From: Harmothoe impar | Taxonomy: Eukaryota > Annelida > Polychaeta > Phyllodocida > Polynoidae | Direction: 5' to 3' | Assembly: GCA_947462335.1 (NCBI GenBank) | Contig: OX381714.1 | Coordinates: 55,969,800 to 56,033,799, forward strand | DNA: 64,000 nucleotides | In this document: positions 10,901 through 20,975 of the stretch, in pieces | Layout of the letters: the number at the start of each line of letters is the position of its first letter | Numbering within the stretch: position 1 is the first letter of the stretch | Translations under genes and position numbers: made by a program | The notes under the pieces: generated by a model | The model's input: only the letters and a program-made list of their open reading frames with translations | Database searches by the model: none | What the model was told of the DNA's origin: nothing

Positions 10901-13494
10901 CTACATTAAATATGGTTCGCCCCCGACCCCGCACTCTCAGACAGAACTGACATCTGTGCTCTTTCAAAAGAAAAACAGAAATAAGGGTATTTTTTTCACC
11001 CTCTTCCAATGTCCCCAAAATCAAGAAAAGGTGAATTTTTTCTAAGGGTAACTTCTCAGTTTTAAGAGAAAAGAGGGTATATTTAGAGGGCAAGTTCTTT
11101 AATTTATCAGAAAGGCGTTTTGCAGAAAAAAAGGGGGTATTTTTATCATGAAATATCCACGTCACAAAGAGGGCCACTTTCTGACCCAAACTCAATGGGA
11201 AAGGAGGTAATTTTTAGGGGAGGTAACGAGCATGATGTCATTTTTGTTTGAGAGTGCGGGGGCCGGGGGTATGCATAGCAACAGTGCAGTGCTGGTGAGT
11301 TGATCAGACACCCTTCAGGTGTGTATCAACTCCATAGGGCCCGGGGGGGGGGTACTCAAATTCTTTTTGACACGGGTGTGCGGCTGGCTCTTTGACAACC
11401 CTTACCCTTGGTGACGGGGATTTTGGTCAGAAGTGACCCTTGCTGAGGGGGATTTTGGTCAAAATTGACCCTTGCTGAGGGGGATTTTGGACAAAAGTGC
11501 CTAGGTTTTAGCAATTTTCCCCGAGGAGTCGGCCTTGGTGTACGAATTTTGTGACCCAAAAGTGACCCTTATTGCAAAGAATTTGGGCAAAATGTGACAC
11601 TTTTTGGGGGGATCTTGTTGAAATCTCCGAAAAGTGACCCTTGGTGAGGGGGATTTTGGTGAAAATTGACCCTTGGTGAGGGGGATTTTGCTCAAAAAGT
11701 GCCCTTCCCAGCCGCACACCTGTGTATACAAAATATATGAAGTGCCCACCCCCCCCCCCCCCCCCGCCGGGCCATAGGGTCAGCATGATGCATGAATGCA
11801 GCACCACTGCGAGCTAGCCACGCATGTTGCATGCATGCATTGTGCTGACAAAAGCATATTAAAGGACTATACTCCTCTTAAGGCGCTAACTTCACAAGGT
11901 TTTTTTGTACAGATAAGGGCTGCTCAATAGAAGTGTTTGTGTTTCATTGATTCTGTTATCTCTTGGAGCAGAGGGTTATCAGGGAAAGTAGTGACATGGT
12001 TCAAGTACCGTCTGATTTTAGTTGAAAAGTTCAGAAAGTGGAACGCCATTAAAGAGACCAGTTTTGCAATCCATAGAAAAAGAGTCTATATATACATTGT
12101 GTCAATGCAGTCTAGTATTCAAAACGAATATGAATGACATTAACATGGATTATATGATTATCTAAACATCCCTCAAAACACCACCTGGGAAATGTGTGCG
12201 ACTGGGGAAAATCTGGGGATATCATCAGAACACCAGACCTATATTCTCAAGAATATTTTCAAGAATATCTTGTGACTTTACTTGTGACTTCCCCAGATTT
12301 GCCCCATTCGTGAACGTTCAATTCCCACGTGCTGTTAGGCGGGATGTTAAGCTCAAATCTAATTCAGGCTATTTATATTGGAAAATATAAATTTGAAAAG
12401 TTACCAGCCAATAAACTCCAACCGCTTAGGCTACTATGATTCTTATTTAACATCACAATGGCAAGTAATAAAATAATTCTAGAAAATCAATATGAATGAA
12501 TATTACTGCAACTTTGGGGGTTTGAGAGTTTGTAAGAGAAAACACAAGTACAATAAACACATTGTTTTGGCCTGGATTAGCTCCAGATCTTCGAAAATAC
12601 ACCGGTCTTCAATTAATAAGGTGCTAGAGTGATATTGAAATTGATACATTCACTTAAAACTAGTCTTATATAAGCACCACTGAAAGAGCCGATTTGGGTT
12701 TAGCGATCTCTTTAGGAGCATGGTATGTGACTTGTTCTCTATAAACATGAATTCTCTACTCACTGTTGTAAACAGAGTATGGGCATTGCCCACGATGGGG
12801 AATGGCTGAGGACCAGGGATCCCTTGTTTCTTGAAATAATTGAAATCTCTGCAGTCATATCTGAAATAGTAACAATTATAAAGGCATGTAAATATTTAAC
12901 GGTACAATTTACATATTATTTCATCGACACTTGGAAAACTTTAATAACCTTAACCACCAGGTTAGGGTCATTGAGTCCATGCTGCCTCCAGAAACATTTA
13001 AGAACCTTATGGGCGACTCCCTGGCTGATCTAAGGGAGTCGCCTAGGGGAGTCACATAAGCACCAGCGCTCCCCTAGAGAGGGGAATCGTTCTGGAGGCA
13101 GGCTGGACTCTCATTTGACTCTGTTAATTTCCTTTCTCTATGGTTAGGTGATGTCCCAGCTTTTGACCCCTCCTATATTCTCTACTGAAACAGCATTACT
13201 GTCTGAATTGACACAGCAGCACATTATAGCAGAGTAGACTGAGTACATGAGGAAGGCAATGATGAGGATGATGAGGATGCCCCACCATGGTATGTCCACT
13301 AACCCCAGCACCAACATGGTGAGGGTGTGTAGTGTTGTAGTGTAGGTGTGTAGTGTGGCATTAATGCCCCAACTGTGTTTTTTTAAGAAAAGAGAATGCA
13401 ACAATTCTGTGAGTATAACTTACATGAGGAAGGCAATGATGGCGATGATGAGGATGCCCCACCATGGTACGTCCACTAACCCCAGCACCAACAT
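3195..13494 (-). CDS. CYP3-like cytochrome P450 monooxygenase, 13 exons seen, last exon missing
   Basis: Microsomal haem monooxygenase anchored in the ER by its N-terminus. Exons, 5' to 3' on the minus strand: 13494-13424, 12860-12764, 10731-10673, 10433-10337, 9980-9864, 9287-9199, 8800-8652, 8217-8084, 6137-6035, 5685-5525, 4831-4743, 3856-3719, 3357-3195. All have AG/GT borders and phases that join, giving 489 codons. Visible motifs: hydrophobic anchor WWGILIIAIIAFL, proline hinge GIPGPQPFPIVGN, C-helix WKHVR, I-helix AGYDTTAS, K-helix ENLR, meander FDPDRF and haem loop FGYGPRNCIG with its Cys ligand. Exon lengths 71, 89, 149, 161 and 163 equal those known for vertebrate CYP3A genes; exons of 89 and 138 bp together equal the 227-bp CYP3A exon. 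The final exon (about 30 residues expected) is not visible in 1-3194, so the gene is partial here. Introns carry many MITEs. Subfamily and substrate cannot be told. Confidence 0.9.
4143..4217 (+). pseudogene. 3' fragment of a LINE reverse-transcriptase ORF
   Basis: The plus strand reads SLWDELPGETQRLPYKDFVR then NIKP and a stop. This is the typical C-terminal end of CR1/L2-type LINE ORF2 proteins (W-x-x-LP ... F-x-x-x-hxx). It is followed by a short untranslated tail ending near 4403 in 'aataaa' and (CAA)n. The copy is severely 5' truncated and lies in the P450 intron between exons 11 and 12, antisense to the host gene. Confidence 0.65.
4504..4689. mobile_element. MITE family D, Harbinger-like, TTA target duplication
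   Basis: The ends are 'agggcctgttacact' and 'agtgtaacaggccct', perfect inverted repeats. They are flanked by TTA on both sides, as PIF/Harbinger elements make. The interior has further palindromic words such as 'gctgcggcag'-like and 'ttttgctgca'. It sits in a P450 intron. Confidence 0.8.
4926..5295. mobile_element. MITE with 'atgtataagcct' inverted termini
   Basis: The left end is 'tactatatttccccatgtat' followed by 'aagcctgg'. The right end, read on the other strand, is 'aataccgtattgttccatgt' followed by 'ataagcctgag'. Internal 'tataagcctg' words occur several times. It is a P450 intron insertion with no coding sequence. Confidence 0.6.
5764..6002. mobile_element. MITE family A, copy 2
   Basis: The left end is 'aggcaactcaaaaaaaagtt' with 'ctcatcaccgcg', and the right end is 'aacaacttttttttgagtgg' plus 'cct'. 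It is a shorter, internally divergent relative of the element at 27713-28086, lying in the opposite orientation. It sits in the P450 intron between exons 9 and 10, about 30 bp from exon 9. Confidence 0.7.
7088..7284. mobile_element. MITE with 25-bp perfect inverted repeats and internal tandem words
   Basis: The ends are 'taccgtagtggcttgaataa' plus 'gcgca' and the exact reverse complement on the right. The interior repeats 'cctgcgcttattcaaga' at least four times. The whole is about 197 bp. It is a P450 intron insertion. Confidence 0.8.
7551..8070. mobile_element. MITE family E, copy 1, with long inverted repeats
   Basis: The left arm starts 'acgggatagctctcccacgt' and the right arm is its reverse complement. 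Complementarity continues through 'ggacagacgtttagagcg' and 'ttatcttaataagac', more than 70 bp per arm. The interior has a G/C block, a polypyrimidine run and a (TA)n microsatellite at about 7857-7904. Its right edge is 12 bp from the splice donor of P450 exon 8. A degenerate copy appears split at 14519 and 21242. Confidence 0.8.
7857..7904. repeat. (TA)n microsatellite
   Basis: About 22-24 uninterrupted TA units follow a long pyrimidine tract. It is part of the surrounding MITE. Confidence 0.95.
10919..11269. mobile_element. MITE family F
   Basis: The ends are 'gcccccgaccccgcactctc' and, on the right, 'gagagtgcgggggccggggg', inverted repeats of about 25 bp. The interior has loosely repeated 'gagggtattttt' words. 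It lies in the P450 intron between exons 2 and 3. Confidence 0.65.
11337..11772. mobile_element. MITE family G with internal ~30-bp tandem units
   Basis: The left end is 'gggcccgg' plus G run, 'tactcaaattc', then 'gtgtgcggctgg'. The right end carries 'cagccgcacac', a C run and 'cgccgggcc'. Between them a unit containing 'gtgacccttg' and 'gagggggattttgg' repeats about eight times with drift. No coding potential is seen; minus-strand open frames in it are low-complexity. Confidence 0.65.
13247..13317 (-). other. Duplicated copy of P450 exon 1
   Basis: Minus-strand sequence from ATG at 13317 encodes MLVLGLVDIPWWGILIILII and continues AFL, nearly identical to exon 1 at 13494-13424. Both copies are exactly 71 bp and end in the same phase. 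The copies are offset by 177 bp, and similarity extends upstream of the ATG ('taatgc.ccaactgt'). The distal copy has a strong donor (GTAAGT); this proximal copy has GTACTC, a weak one. It could be an alternative first exon or a dead duplicate. Confidence 0.8.
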
Positions 13495-14518
13495 GGTGAA
13501 AGTAATCGGGTGTAGTATTAATGCTCCAACTGTTCCGTCCCTGTGTGTAGTTCTGTAGTGTCTTTATCATCCAGGGGCTAGCCGTCTAGAGACCAGGGCA
13601 CTGATATGGTGGGGTTCTTATACACGTCTCTGTATGTGGGACATTGACATGTTTACATACTCATGACAAATAAGCAAAGTCCACAGCTCATCCAAGTCCA
13701 CTGTTCAAAATAGTTCAAAAGTTATAGATAGGTCTTTTTATAGGCTTCTGTTTGCTTACAAGGTACAATTGATCTCCCTAGAGCTAGGGGGCTGAAAGGT
13801 CTCTTCGTTCTCAAGGACAAAATCCACCAATCTCTTTAAAAAACAGTCAAAGACTATTGTAAAACCCCTGCTGCGGCTTATAGGATCGGCCCAAACTGGA
13901 GGTGCCGCTTATATGCAAGTTAGGCTTCTACGCGAGGTTTTACGGTAGACTACCTAGACACCTACAATGCCTGACTACTTTTGAACATGGAAAAACGATG
14001 CTGTCTCCCAAAAAAAGTGATTCGTTATTCAATGGAGTGGAGTACGGAGCTCCCATAGGCTTGGCATAGAGAAGGCCGTACCAGCATGTAATAAGGAACT
14101 GGCACATTGTGAAGGTGTGAGTGTAATCAGGTGTAGACAGTGTACAAACTAAACAGGTACTTGAAGATAGGGACACCGTAGTTCATCAGGATTGGGAACT
14201 TAACTCTTTTTGGCGAGCATATTTTTCAGAAAAGACAACCATCTTTTCTGGATATACATTATTCCAATGAGCTTTGCAATGGGCTAGATGTATCATGCAA
14301 CCTTAAGATGGTTACTTTTGACTGGCATCATGCCTACCCTAAGCGAGTACAAAAACCCTGTAGGGTTTTCACGATGCTTGAACACAGCTCTGTTTAGTTA
14401 CTCGGTACGGCTGCATTCATGCATCATGGTGACAAATGGGTATAATGTATTAGAGCACCATGTGGAATTTAAAGGGTTAACTTAACACCCCACATTATGA
14501 ACCAGGCATGCATGCATG
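13495..14518. other. P450 upstream region, no gene recognised
   Basis: This contains the presumed P450 promoter side, upstream of the distal exon 1. At 13856-13945 there is a 90-bp inverted-repeat remnant running from 'gtaaaaccc' to 'ggttttacggta', with internal 'cttataggatcggcccaaac' shared with 54500-54709. Around 14310-14430 there are 'tgcatcatg'-type words that also occur near 9030-9170, 11780-11840 and 21350-21480. No TATA box or other promoter element stood out. Confidence 0.4.
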
Positions 14519-15979
14519 TCCGTGATAGCTCTCCTAGGTGCGCGGACAAACGTTCAGAGCACAATCTTGATGCTATCTTAATGCTATCCTAAACTACCTT
14601 AGACTATCTTAAAAGTATCATTAAGCAAATGAAGATGGCACCACTAGTGGCAGTAAGTCCATTGTGGGAGAGGTTAGTCAGCTAGTATGTAATGGGGGGG
14701 CTCCCCCCAAACCCTGTTCTTTTTTCTTCCTCTTTCTTTTAGATGTATATGCCTGTGTTATCTGGGTGTAGGATATATACTATAGGTCTCAGTGAGGGTA
14801 ATCCCGCACAAAACTGAGAGTCATATACGATTCTGGTCAGAAGTGAATACTGCAGGGGCACTGAATGGTCCATAATTAAGTTGGAAATGATGCCAATATT
14901 ATGAAAACTTGTACACATGCTGCTGAATGTCTGCCAATTTCAATCAAATAATAGGAAAGGGATTCTCAGTGAGTTTACATTTTTTTCAAAGGCTAGATTG
15001 GGGATCAGTGAAAATGCAAATTATTCAGTGCAAATTCAGGCGGAATTCAGGTGGTTTTACACTACAGACCAGTGCTCAAATTTTCCGTGGTCAGTAGCTA
15101 ATTTTTGTTCGAAATGTTTTGTAGGAAAGATGTATCTTTTAGGTCAAAGGTGATTTTCAAAAATTGTAAACGTCCTGGTAGCTGTTATTGCGTTTTCTGC
15201 TATATTAAAATATATAGTAAAAGGATTTCCTGCGCTGAGACCAATAGCGGCAAACCTCAGGTAGCATAGTTTGGGTATGTGACACTAGGTGGAAGGGGCT
15301 ACACATTTAGATCTTTTTTTAGAACAATTCAACTTTATTTGGCATTTTGTTATATCACAGTTACATATAGTCCTTCGATAACATTTTATCGGGTATCCTG
15401 TATCACTAGCTTGTAGTTACATGATTTATCATATTTGTACAGTTCACAATTTTCCAAGATTCATGTTAGTTGTAGATTGAATAATACCGTATTTAATCAT
15501 TTTTAATTCAATTATTTTACCCTATAGGACGAGAGATTTCAAGTATATTTCAGTTGAAGACGGGTTGAAAATACTGTGCCAAACAAGTTAGGAGGGGACT
15601 TCAGCGTGGCTGATGTTATGTCTCCCCCTTATTTTAGTAATAAAGACAAAATAATTATTCAAAATGTTAATAACAACAAGATGGAAATAAAATATGTGTG
15701 TATAGTACATCATATCAAAAAAGTCTTTTCTATGGTGGTGAATAAGATTTCTTCACTCGACACTTATTTATGTCGCTACTTGAAAATAAATCTGTTTTGA
15801 AACAGCTATCACACGAGTTGACTTTAATAGATTCACAACTTAGACTCTTAAATACAGTGTCTAGTCTTTTCTTAGGTGTGCTATTACACTTAAAAACTCA
15901 ATATTTCATCATGGTTTAACCACACAATTTATACATCATATACCGGTATCACCGGTACTTACCGGTACTACCGGTATTC

Positions 15980-18841
15980 TCAACCATGTACAAAACGATT
16001 TACTTGATCTCTCGGGATTGAATTTTCTAACAAAATCTTCATTTTTACCTTAAATTCAGACAAAGATTCAACATTTTTATGAACATTTTCTAACTCATTC
16101 CATGACCTCGCTACGAACACCCCAAGGGATTTCTCATATGACGATGATTTTATTTGACCATACTTTAAAACTGGATATTCATTAGAACGTGTTAGCCTCG
16201 TTACTGGCTTACAAAAATTAATATTTAAAGATCTTTTATACCCTAGTGTACGAGCATGATACAGCCTCCTATCTACAAGTTTAGGTAATTTTGCCTCCTG
16301 ATGCACATAATCAGTGGCACTTAAAATTGGTAATTTCAAACAGTGTTTAAGACATCTATTTTGAATTCTCTGTAAGCCATGTAGTAGATCAGAGTTTGCA
16401 CCATTGTATAAAATGTCACCATAATCTATCACAGGAGTAGCATAAGTTTTGTAAATTTGCAGTAAAATATCTATAGGAACGAATTGTTTCAGTCTCCCCA
16501 GCAAAGACGATTTAAAACCCAATTGTTTTTTAAGATCCTTAACATGGCTATTAAAAGTTAACTCATAATCTAAAGTTACCCCTAAATATTTAAAAGTCGG
16601 AACGTACTTTAAGTTTTTATCATTAACCATAATTTCAAAGTTATTTAATCTTATTCTTTTGTATTTAATTTTGCTGGAGAAACAAACGCACTTCGTCTTG
16701 GCTTCGTTCATTGTTAACTTATTTTTTGAAGACCATTTGGCATAAGCCTGTAAACCAGGTTGTAAAATAGGAACAATATTATCTATATCTCTTCCATGCG
16801 TGTACAGGACTGTGTCGTCAGCGTATAGTAGAACATTAACCCTATTTGTATTTTGAGGAATGTCATTAACATATAATAAAAACAGTAACGGGCCACAAAT
16901 GCTACCCTGTGGAACGCCACATACAATATTTCTAGCTGGAGACATCGTATCATTTGCCACTACCATCTGCTTCCTATTGGTTAAATAATTTTTGATTAAA
17001 TTTAGATTTTTTCCTTTAATACCGTAAAATTCCAACTTTTTTAATAAAATAAAATGATTTACACAATCGAAAGCTTTTTTCGTATCGATGAAGGTTGCCA
17101 CGGTCACATTTCCTTTATTTCTTTCTTCTAAAATATCAGTTGTAAGTTTACTTATTGTGTCTAATGTTGAGTGAGCCTTACGGTACCCCCCTTGAATTTC
17201 AGTCAGAATTTTATTTTCTTGTAAGAAGTTCATAATTTGTGTATGTATCAAACGTTCAAGAATTTTTCCTGGAATTGGCAATTGACTTATAGGTCTATAA
17301 TTGGATACTTGATGTAGGTCACCTGATTTGGGTAGGGGAGTAACCTTGGCAACCTTCCATGACATAGGAATTTGGCTATTTGAAATGACTAGGCGTAAGA
17401 TTTTTGCAAACCTTACCGGTACACATAAAGTGGCATCTTTAAATACACGAGTAGAAATATTGTCCAAACTAGAGGACTTATTAATATTTATATCTTTTAT
17501 GGCTCCTAATACATCATCGTCTGAGAAGGTAATATCAGGCATTACATTTTCACAAGGGGTTCCATCAAAAGACCATTCGTTGTCATGAGACTCTGCCAGC
17601 TTTGGGCCTATATTGGCGAAATACTCGTTTATATACAGTGGTACATCTTCAGAATCAATCAGTAAACCCGTATCATTTCTTAATAAAATGTTTTTGCTAC
17701 CTTTACCCTTAGAAGGGAGCAGATTTTTCATGGCCGCCCAGAACTTCTTTGCATCATCTTTATTTATATTTAATTGATCAACCACAAAGGATTGCTTTGC
17801 CCTTTTGATAGAGGTGCAACAATTATTTTTCAAATCGTGTGCTAAATCCCAATCTAAAATGCTATTTGTTTTTTTAGAATTTTTTAGAGCTTTGTTTTTT
17901 TCTATTATTAAAGCTATGAATTCTGGGGTAAGCCATGGCTCCTCTCTAAACTTAATCTTGAAGTTTTTTATAGGGCAAAGAACATTCAGTATGTTATCAA
18001 TATTTTCACTGAATATCTTCCAGCATGTTTCAACATCTTGAGACTCGTCAAATTCAGCCCAAGACAAATTCTTAAATCTATCACAAAACAGGTTTTTATC
18101 ATAATTTTTATACGATCGTCCAACAAAATGACGATGATTTGCCTTCTGTCGTATACATTTTGTTGTTAAGAAAACAGGGAAATGATCACTTAAATTTAGA
18201 AAGGCTACACCCGATGTATCAATATTATCAATATTTGTAAAGATGAGGTCGATACAAGCTTTGCCACCTTTAGTTTTCGTGGGCTCGTGTATCAATTGTC
18301 TGAGACCATAATCTGCCAAGTCAGTTGTTAGCTTATCTCTTACAGGACTGTCTTCCAAATAATCAATGTTAAAATCACCTATTAAAATAACATCAAGGCG
18401 ATCCAAATTTTCAACATCTGACAATTTACTCTTTAAAATATCTACACATTCAGATTTATTACCATCGGGTGGCCGATATACATTTCCAATCAACTTCTGC
18501 TTTCTTTTACCTTTAGTAATTAATAACCATTGTAGTTCAATGTCTACAGTACTAACATTTAAATTCTCATACTTAGATGCATCACATACTAGATCATCAC
18601 TTACATAGCCACACAAACCTCCACCTGACTTATCTCTTAGTCTATCCCATCTATACATGTTATACATATCGAGAGTGTAATCACCATCAAACTCAGCCTC
18701 AGTTAACCAAGTTTCCGAGAATAATAATACTTCAATATCTTGATTTGATAGTTCTTTCTTTACTAAATCAAATTTGTTCCTTAGACTCTGAGCGTTTAAG
18801 TGCATAACACTTTGACCCTTACTGTTTATCAGTCTTGGCAA
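15980..18841 (-). CDS. LINE ORF2: AP-endonuclease and reverse transcriptase, intact
   Basis: The open frame has 953 codons; an in-frame TAA lies just upstream, and the first ATG is at 18805 (residue 13), so translation probably starts there. Residues about 13-225 form an APE-type endonuclease (HLNAQSLRNK, SETWL, GDFNIDY, terminal LNLSDHFPV), which nicks target DNA. Residues about 495-760 are the reverse transcriptase: NYRPISQLP, GGYRKAHST, FIDTKKAFDCVNH, CGVPQGSICGPLLF and the catalytic LLYADDTVLY near 673. The C-terminal part has the usual thumb and IQNRC...LKLP region. No stop or frameshift is seen over 2.86 kb. It is followed by the 3' UTR and preceded by ORF1. Confidence 0.93.
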   Translation of the reverse strand: MPRLINSKGQSVMHLNAQSLRNKFDLVKKELSNQDIEVLLFSETWLTEAEFDGDYTLDMYNMYRWDRLRDKSGGGLCGYVSDDLVCDASKYENLNVSTVDIELQWLLITKGKRKQKLIGNVYRPPDGNKSECVDILKSKLSDVENLDRLDVILIGDFNIDYLEDSPVRDKLTTDLADYGLRQLIHEPTKTKGGKACIDLIFTNIDNIDTSGVAFLNLSDHFPVFLTTKCIRQKANHRHFVGRSYKNYDKNLFCDRFKNLSWAEFDESQDVETCWKIFSENIDNILNVLCPIKNFKIKFREEPWLTPEFIALIIEKNKALKNSKKTNSILDWDLAHDLKNNCCTSIKRAKQSFVVDQLNINKDDAKKFWAAMKNLLPSKGKGSKNILLRNDTGLLIDSEDVPLYINEYFANIGPKLAESHDNEWSFDGTPCENVMPDITFSDDDVLGAIKDININKSSSLDNISTRVFKDATLCVPVRFAKILRLVISNSQIPMSWKVAKVTPLPKSGDLHQVSNYRPISQLPIPGKILERLIHTQIMNFLQENKILTEIQGGYRKAHSTLDTISKLTTDILEERNKGNVTVATFIDTKKAFDCVNHFILLKKLEFYGIKGKNLNLIKNYLTNRKQMVVANDTMSPARNIVCGVPQGSICGPLLFLLYVNDIPQNTNRVNVLLYADDTVLYTHGRDIDNIVPILQPGLQAYAKWSSKNKLTMNEAKTKCVCFSSKIKYKRIRLNNFEIMVNDKNLKYVPTFKYLGVTLDYELTFNSHVKDLKKQLGFKSSLLGRLKQFVPIDILLQIYKTYATPVIDYGDILYNGANSDLLHGLQRIQNRCLKHCLKLPILSATDYVHQEAKLPKLVDRRLYHARTLGYKRSLNINFCKPVTRLTRSNEYPVLKYGQIKSSSYEKSLGVFVARSWNELENVHKNVESLSEFKVKMKILLENSIPRDQVNRFVHG

Positions 18842-19286
18842 CTCGCCTTGAAATTAGACAAAAAATATGTCAAAGTCAATAATACAACTGTGTCTTCATA
18901 TATTGAAGCATTCACCACCAACCTTTCTATTTGTTTTATAATTATTTTAGGTGCTGAACCTCTGCGCTTATGGCGGTTCATACCCAATTGATTAGACAAG
19001 AGCTTGAGAGTACATGCTCCATATTACATACATGTGATTTTGTTGAACAAAAAACAAGTTAATTTTCAATGTATACTTAAAAATAGACCATTGTCTATAT
19101 ACAGTTTCATATGTGTATCTAATAAATTAATTTAAGAACATAGTACCGGTAACCAAAATTCATTAATTTGTAGGAGAGAAATAACTAGAAGTTTTATAGA
19201 GAAATATGACTTTACATTTATGAAGGGTAAAAACATGTGGGGTGAATCACGGTATCACAGTAGGGGGCGTGGTGAGCCAAAGGTGC

Positions 19287-20975
19287 TCAATGTTCAGGGC
19301 TACTCATGATGACCTCATTCAAGGTCTTTCTCAGTAGTTCAGCCTCTGTTTCTTCGGTGTCTTGTTCTTGGTTTCTTTTTGGACTGGACTCATCGTCACC
19401 TTTATCGTCATCATCACCTTTATCACCATCATCATCATCATCATCACCGGTTTTATCGTCACCTGCTTCATCCTCATTGTTTGTGATGCCTTCTAGCAGT
19501 TCAGCTATGGTAAAGGTAGGAGCACTGTCATCGTCTTTCTCTGGTGAGGGATCAGGAGCTGCTACTGGGGTTGGTGGTTTGGGGGGCGTGGTCGGTCTCG
19601 CAGGTGTTGGTTGCTCTGCTGCTTTAGCCTTCTGGATGATCTCATCCCTCGTCTTCTCTAACAATTTTCCCAGCAGGTTTCCACCTTCATAGGTGAGTGA
19701 GGCCACATTACCCATGTGTCTTCCCACCCCAAATATGGGGTTGAAAGTACATTCATATAGATGTCGTCCAGCAGTCCTTGTCAAGAACCTCTCTCTTTTT
19801 TCATCAGAGAATTTGACTTTTAATAGGTCATAAACTACTTTTGATACACCTTTGTTCCAATCGAGGGCTGGGGTGATCTGCTTTCCCAGGTTCATCATTT
19901 CGTACGGGTCAGTCTCTTGTAGTATCCTAGCTGCCAGCTTTTTGTTGTCTCCACTACGAGCCTTCGTGTGCTGTAGGGCTTGTTCCAGCGAGTTGTACTG
20001 GATACCGTTGTAAGTGATCTTACAAGGCGACAGGTTTGACAGGGTGCAGTGTTCTGATTTGAACGCTATTCCGTCAACTGTTTTTAACATGTGAGCTGCT
20101 TTCAGCGTCAGGTTTTGAGGAAGTGTGGAGATGTCTTTGTGAGCATAAGTCACATTATCTATAATAAGAGCCCTTTGACGCAACCTTACATTTTGAACCT
20201 TGTATCGTTTGGCGAGGTGGTAGAGCGCTCTCAGCTCAATGAACTCTTTGTTTTCCTTCTTCGTCAACTCGTCCAGTAGAGAGACGCCTAGCCATGATGC
20301 CTTCCCCTTCAGATTGCCGATCTTTCTGTATATTTCACCTTTTATACCTCTGTGGGCTAATTTAATAACCACCGTCCTGTGACGATCTTGATCAGGGCTG
20401 TACTTTCCAAGCCTGTATACTGAGTCTACTCTCTCGTTTCCATAGCTTAGGCCCAAGTCTTCAAATAAACAGTCACATACTTGCCGAAGATCCTCTCAGG
20501 GATTTTCCGGGAAACCATTCATGAGAAGAGTTTTACGCCTGTCATCATCTTCAAAACGTTGTAGTTTTTCTTCAATCGTATCAGAAAGCTTTTGCCTCCT
20601 CTCGTCAGATTCACTCAGCACCTCTAGCTTGGTGTCAATCCTCTTGACATCGGTAGCGTTCTGCTTGCTTTCAGGTTCGGTCTTATCATATCTGTCTGTC
20701 AACTTTTTCAACAGGACAGCGGTGTCATGTACTAACTTCTCGCTGTCAGAAATCCTTGTTTCATGTTTACTGACCGTTTCTTGTAATGTAGCAGTCGTAA
20801 TGGCTGCCACATCTTGGTCTGCTTCAAGTAGAACTATCCTATGTTCCAGTATGTGGACAGCCTCCGATAATTCTTTTGTTGTTACCTTCGAGCCGAGTGT
20901 TTTGAATTTCGTGCGCTTTGGTTTGGCCGCCATGTTGACTCCGTCCGGCTGAAATACCCGGATGTGTCGATTCAC
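19287..20975 (-). CDS. LINE ORF1: coiled coil, RNA-binding region, NADAR-like domain, acidic tail; one in-frame TGA
   Basis: One reading frame of 562 codons is broken only by TGA at 20496-20498. Numbering from 20975 (first residue MNRHIR; an internal Met starts MAAKPKRTK): about 25-150 is coiled coil (hydrophobic heptads); about 150-285 resembles the LINE ORF1 nucleic-acid-binding part (LLMNGFPENP, then RVDSVYRLGKYS, HRTVVIKL, IDNVTY). About 302-446 reads as a NADAR/YbiA-type domain: LSNLSPCKITYNGIQYNSLE, QALQ, LGKQI...DWNKGVSKVVYDLL, FGVGR and GGNLLGKLLEKTRDEI. NADAR proteins hydrolyse ADP-ribose-linked substrates (family knowledge). A Pro/Thr linker and a run rich in Asp follow, ending NEVIMSSPEH. 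The motif Glu (SLEQAL) is kept; the usual Trp before GxG is Phe. Domain call is by eye and needs a profile search. Confidence 0.7.

Noticed and set aside
12196..12390. Possible P450 exon with a GKSG-like phrase
   Set aside because: The phrase is on the plus strand; the true exons 3 and 4 were found at 10673-10731 and 10337-10433 with matching phases.
19306..19692. 128-codon plus-strand Ser-rich frame opposite the LINE ORF1
   Set aside because: It is the complement of the Asp-rich/Pro-rich tail codons of ORF1 and has no independent support.
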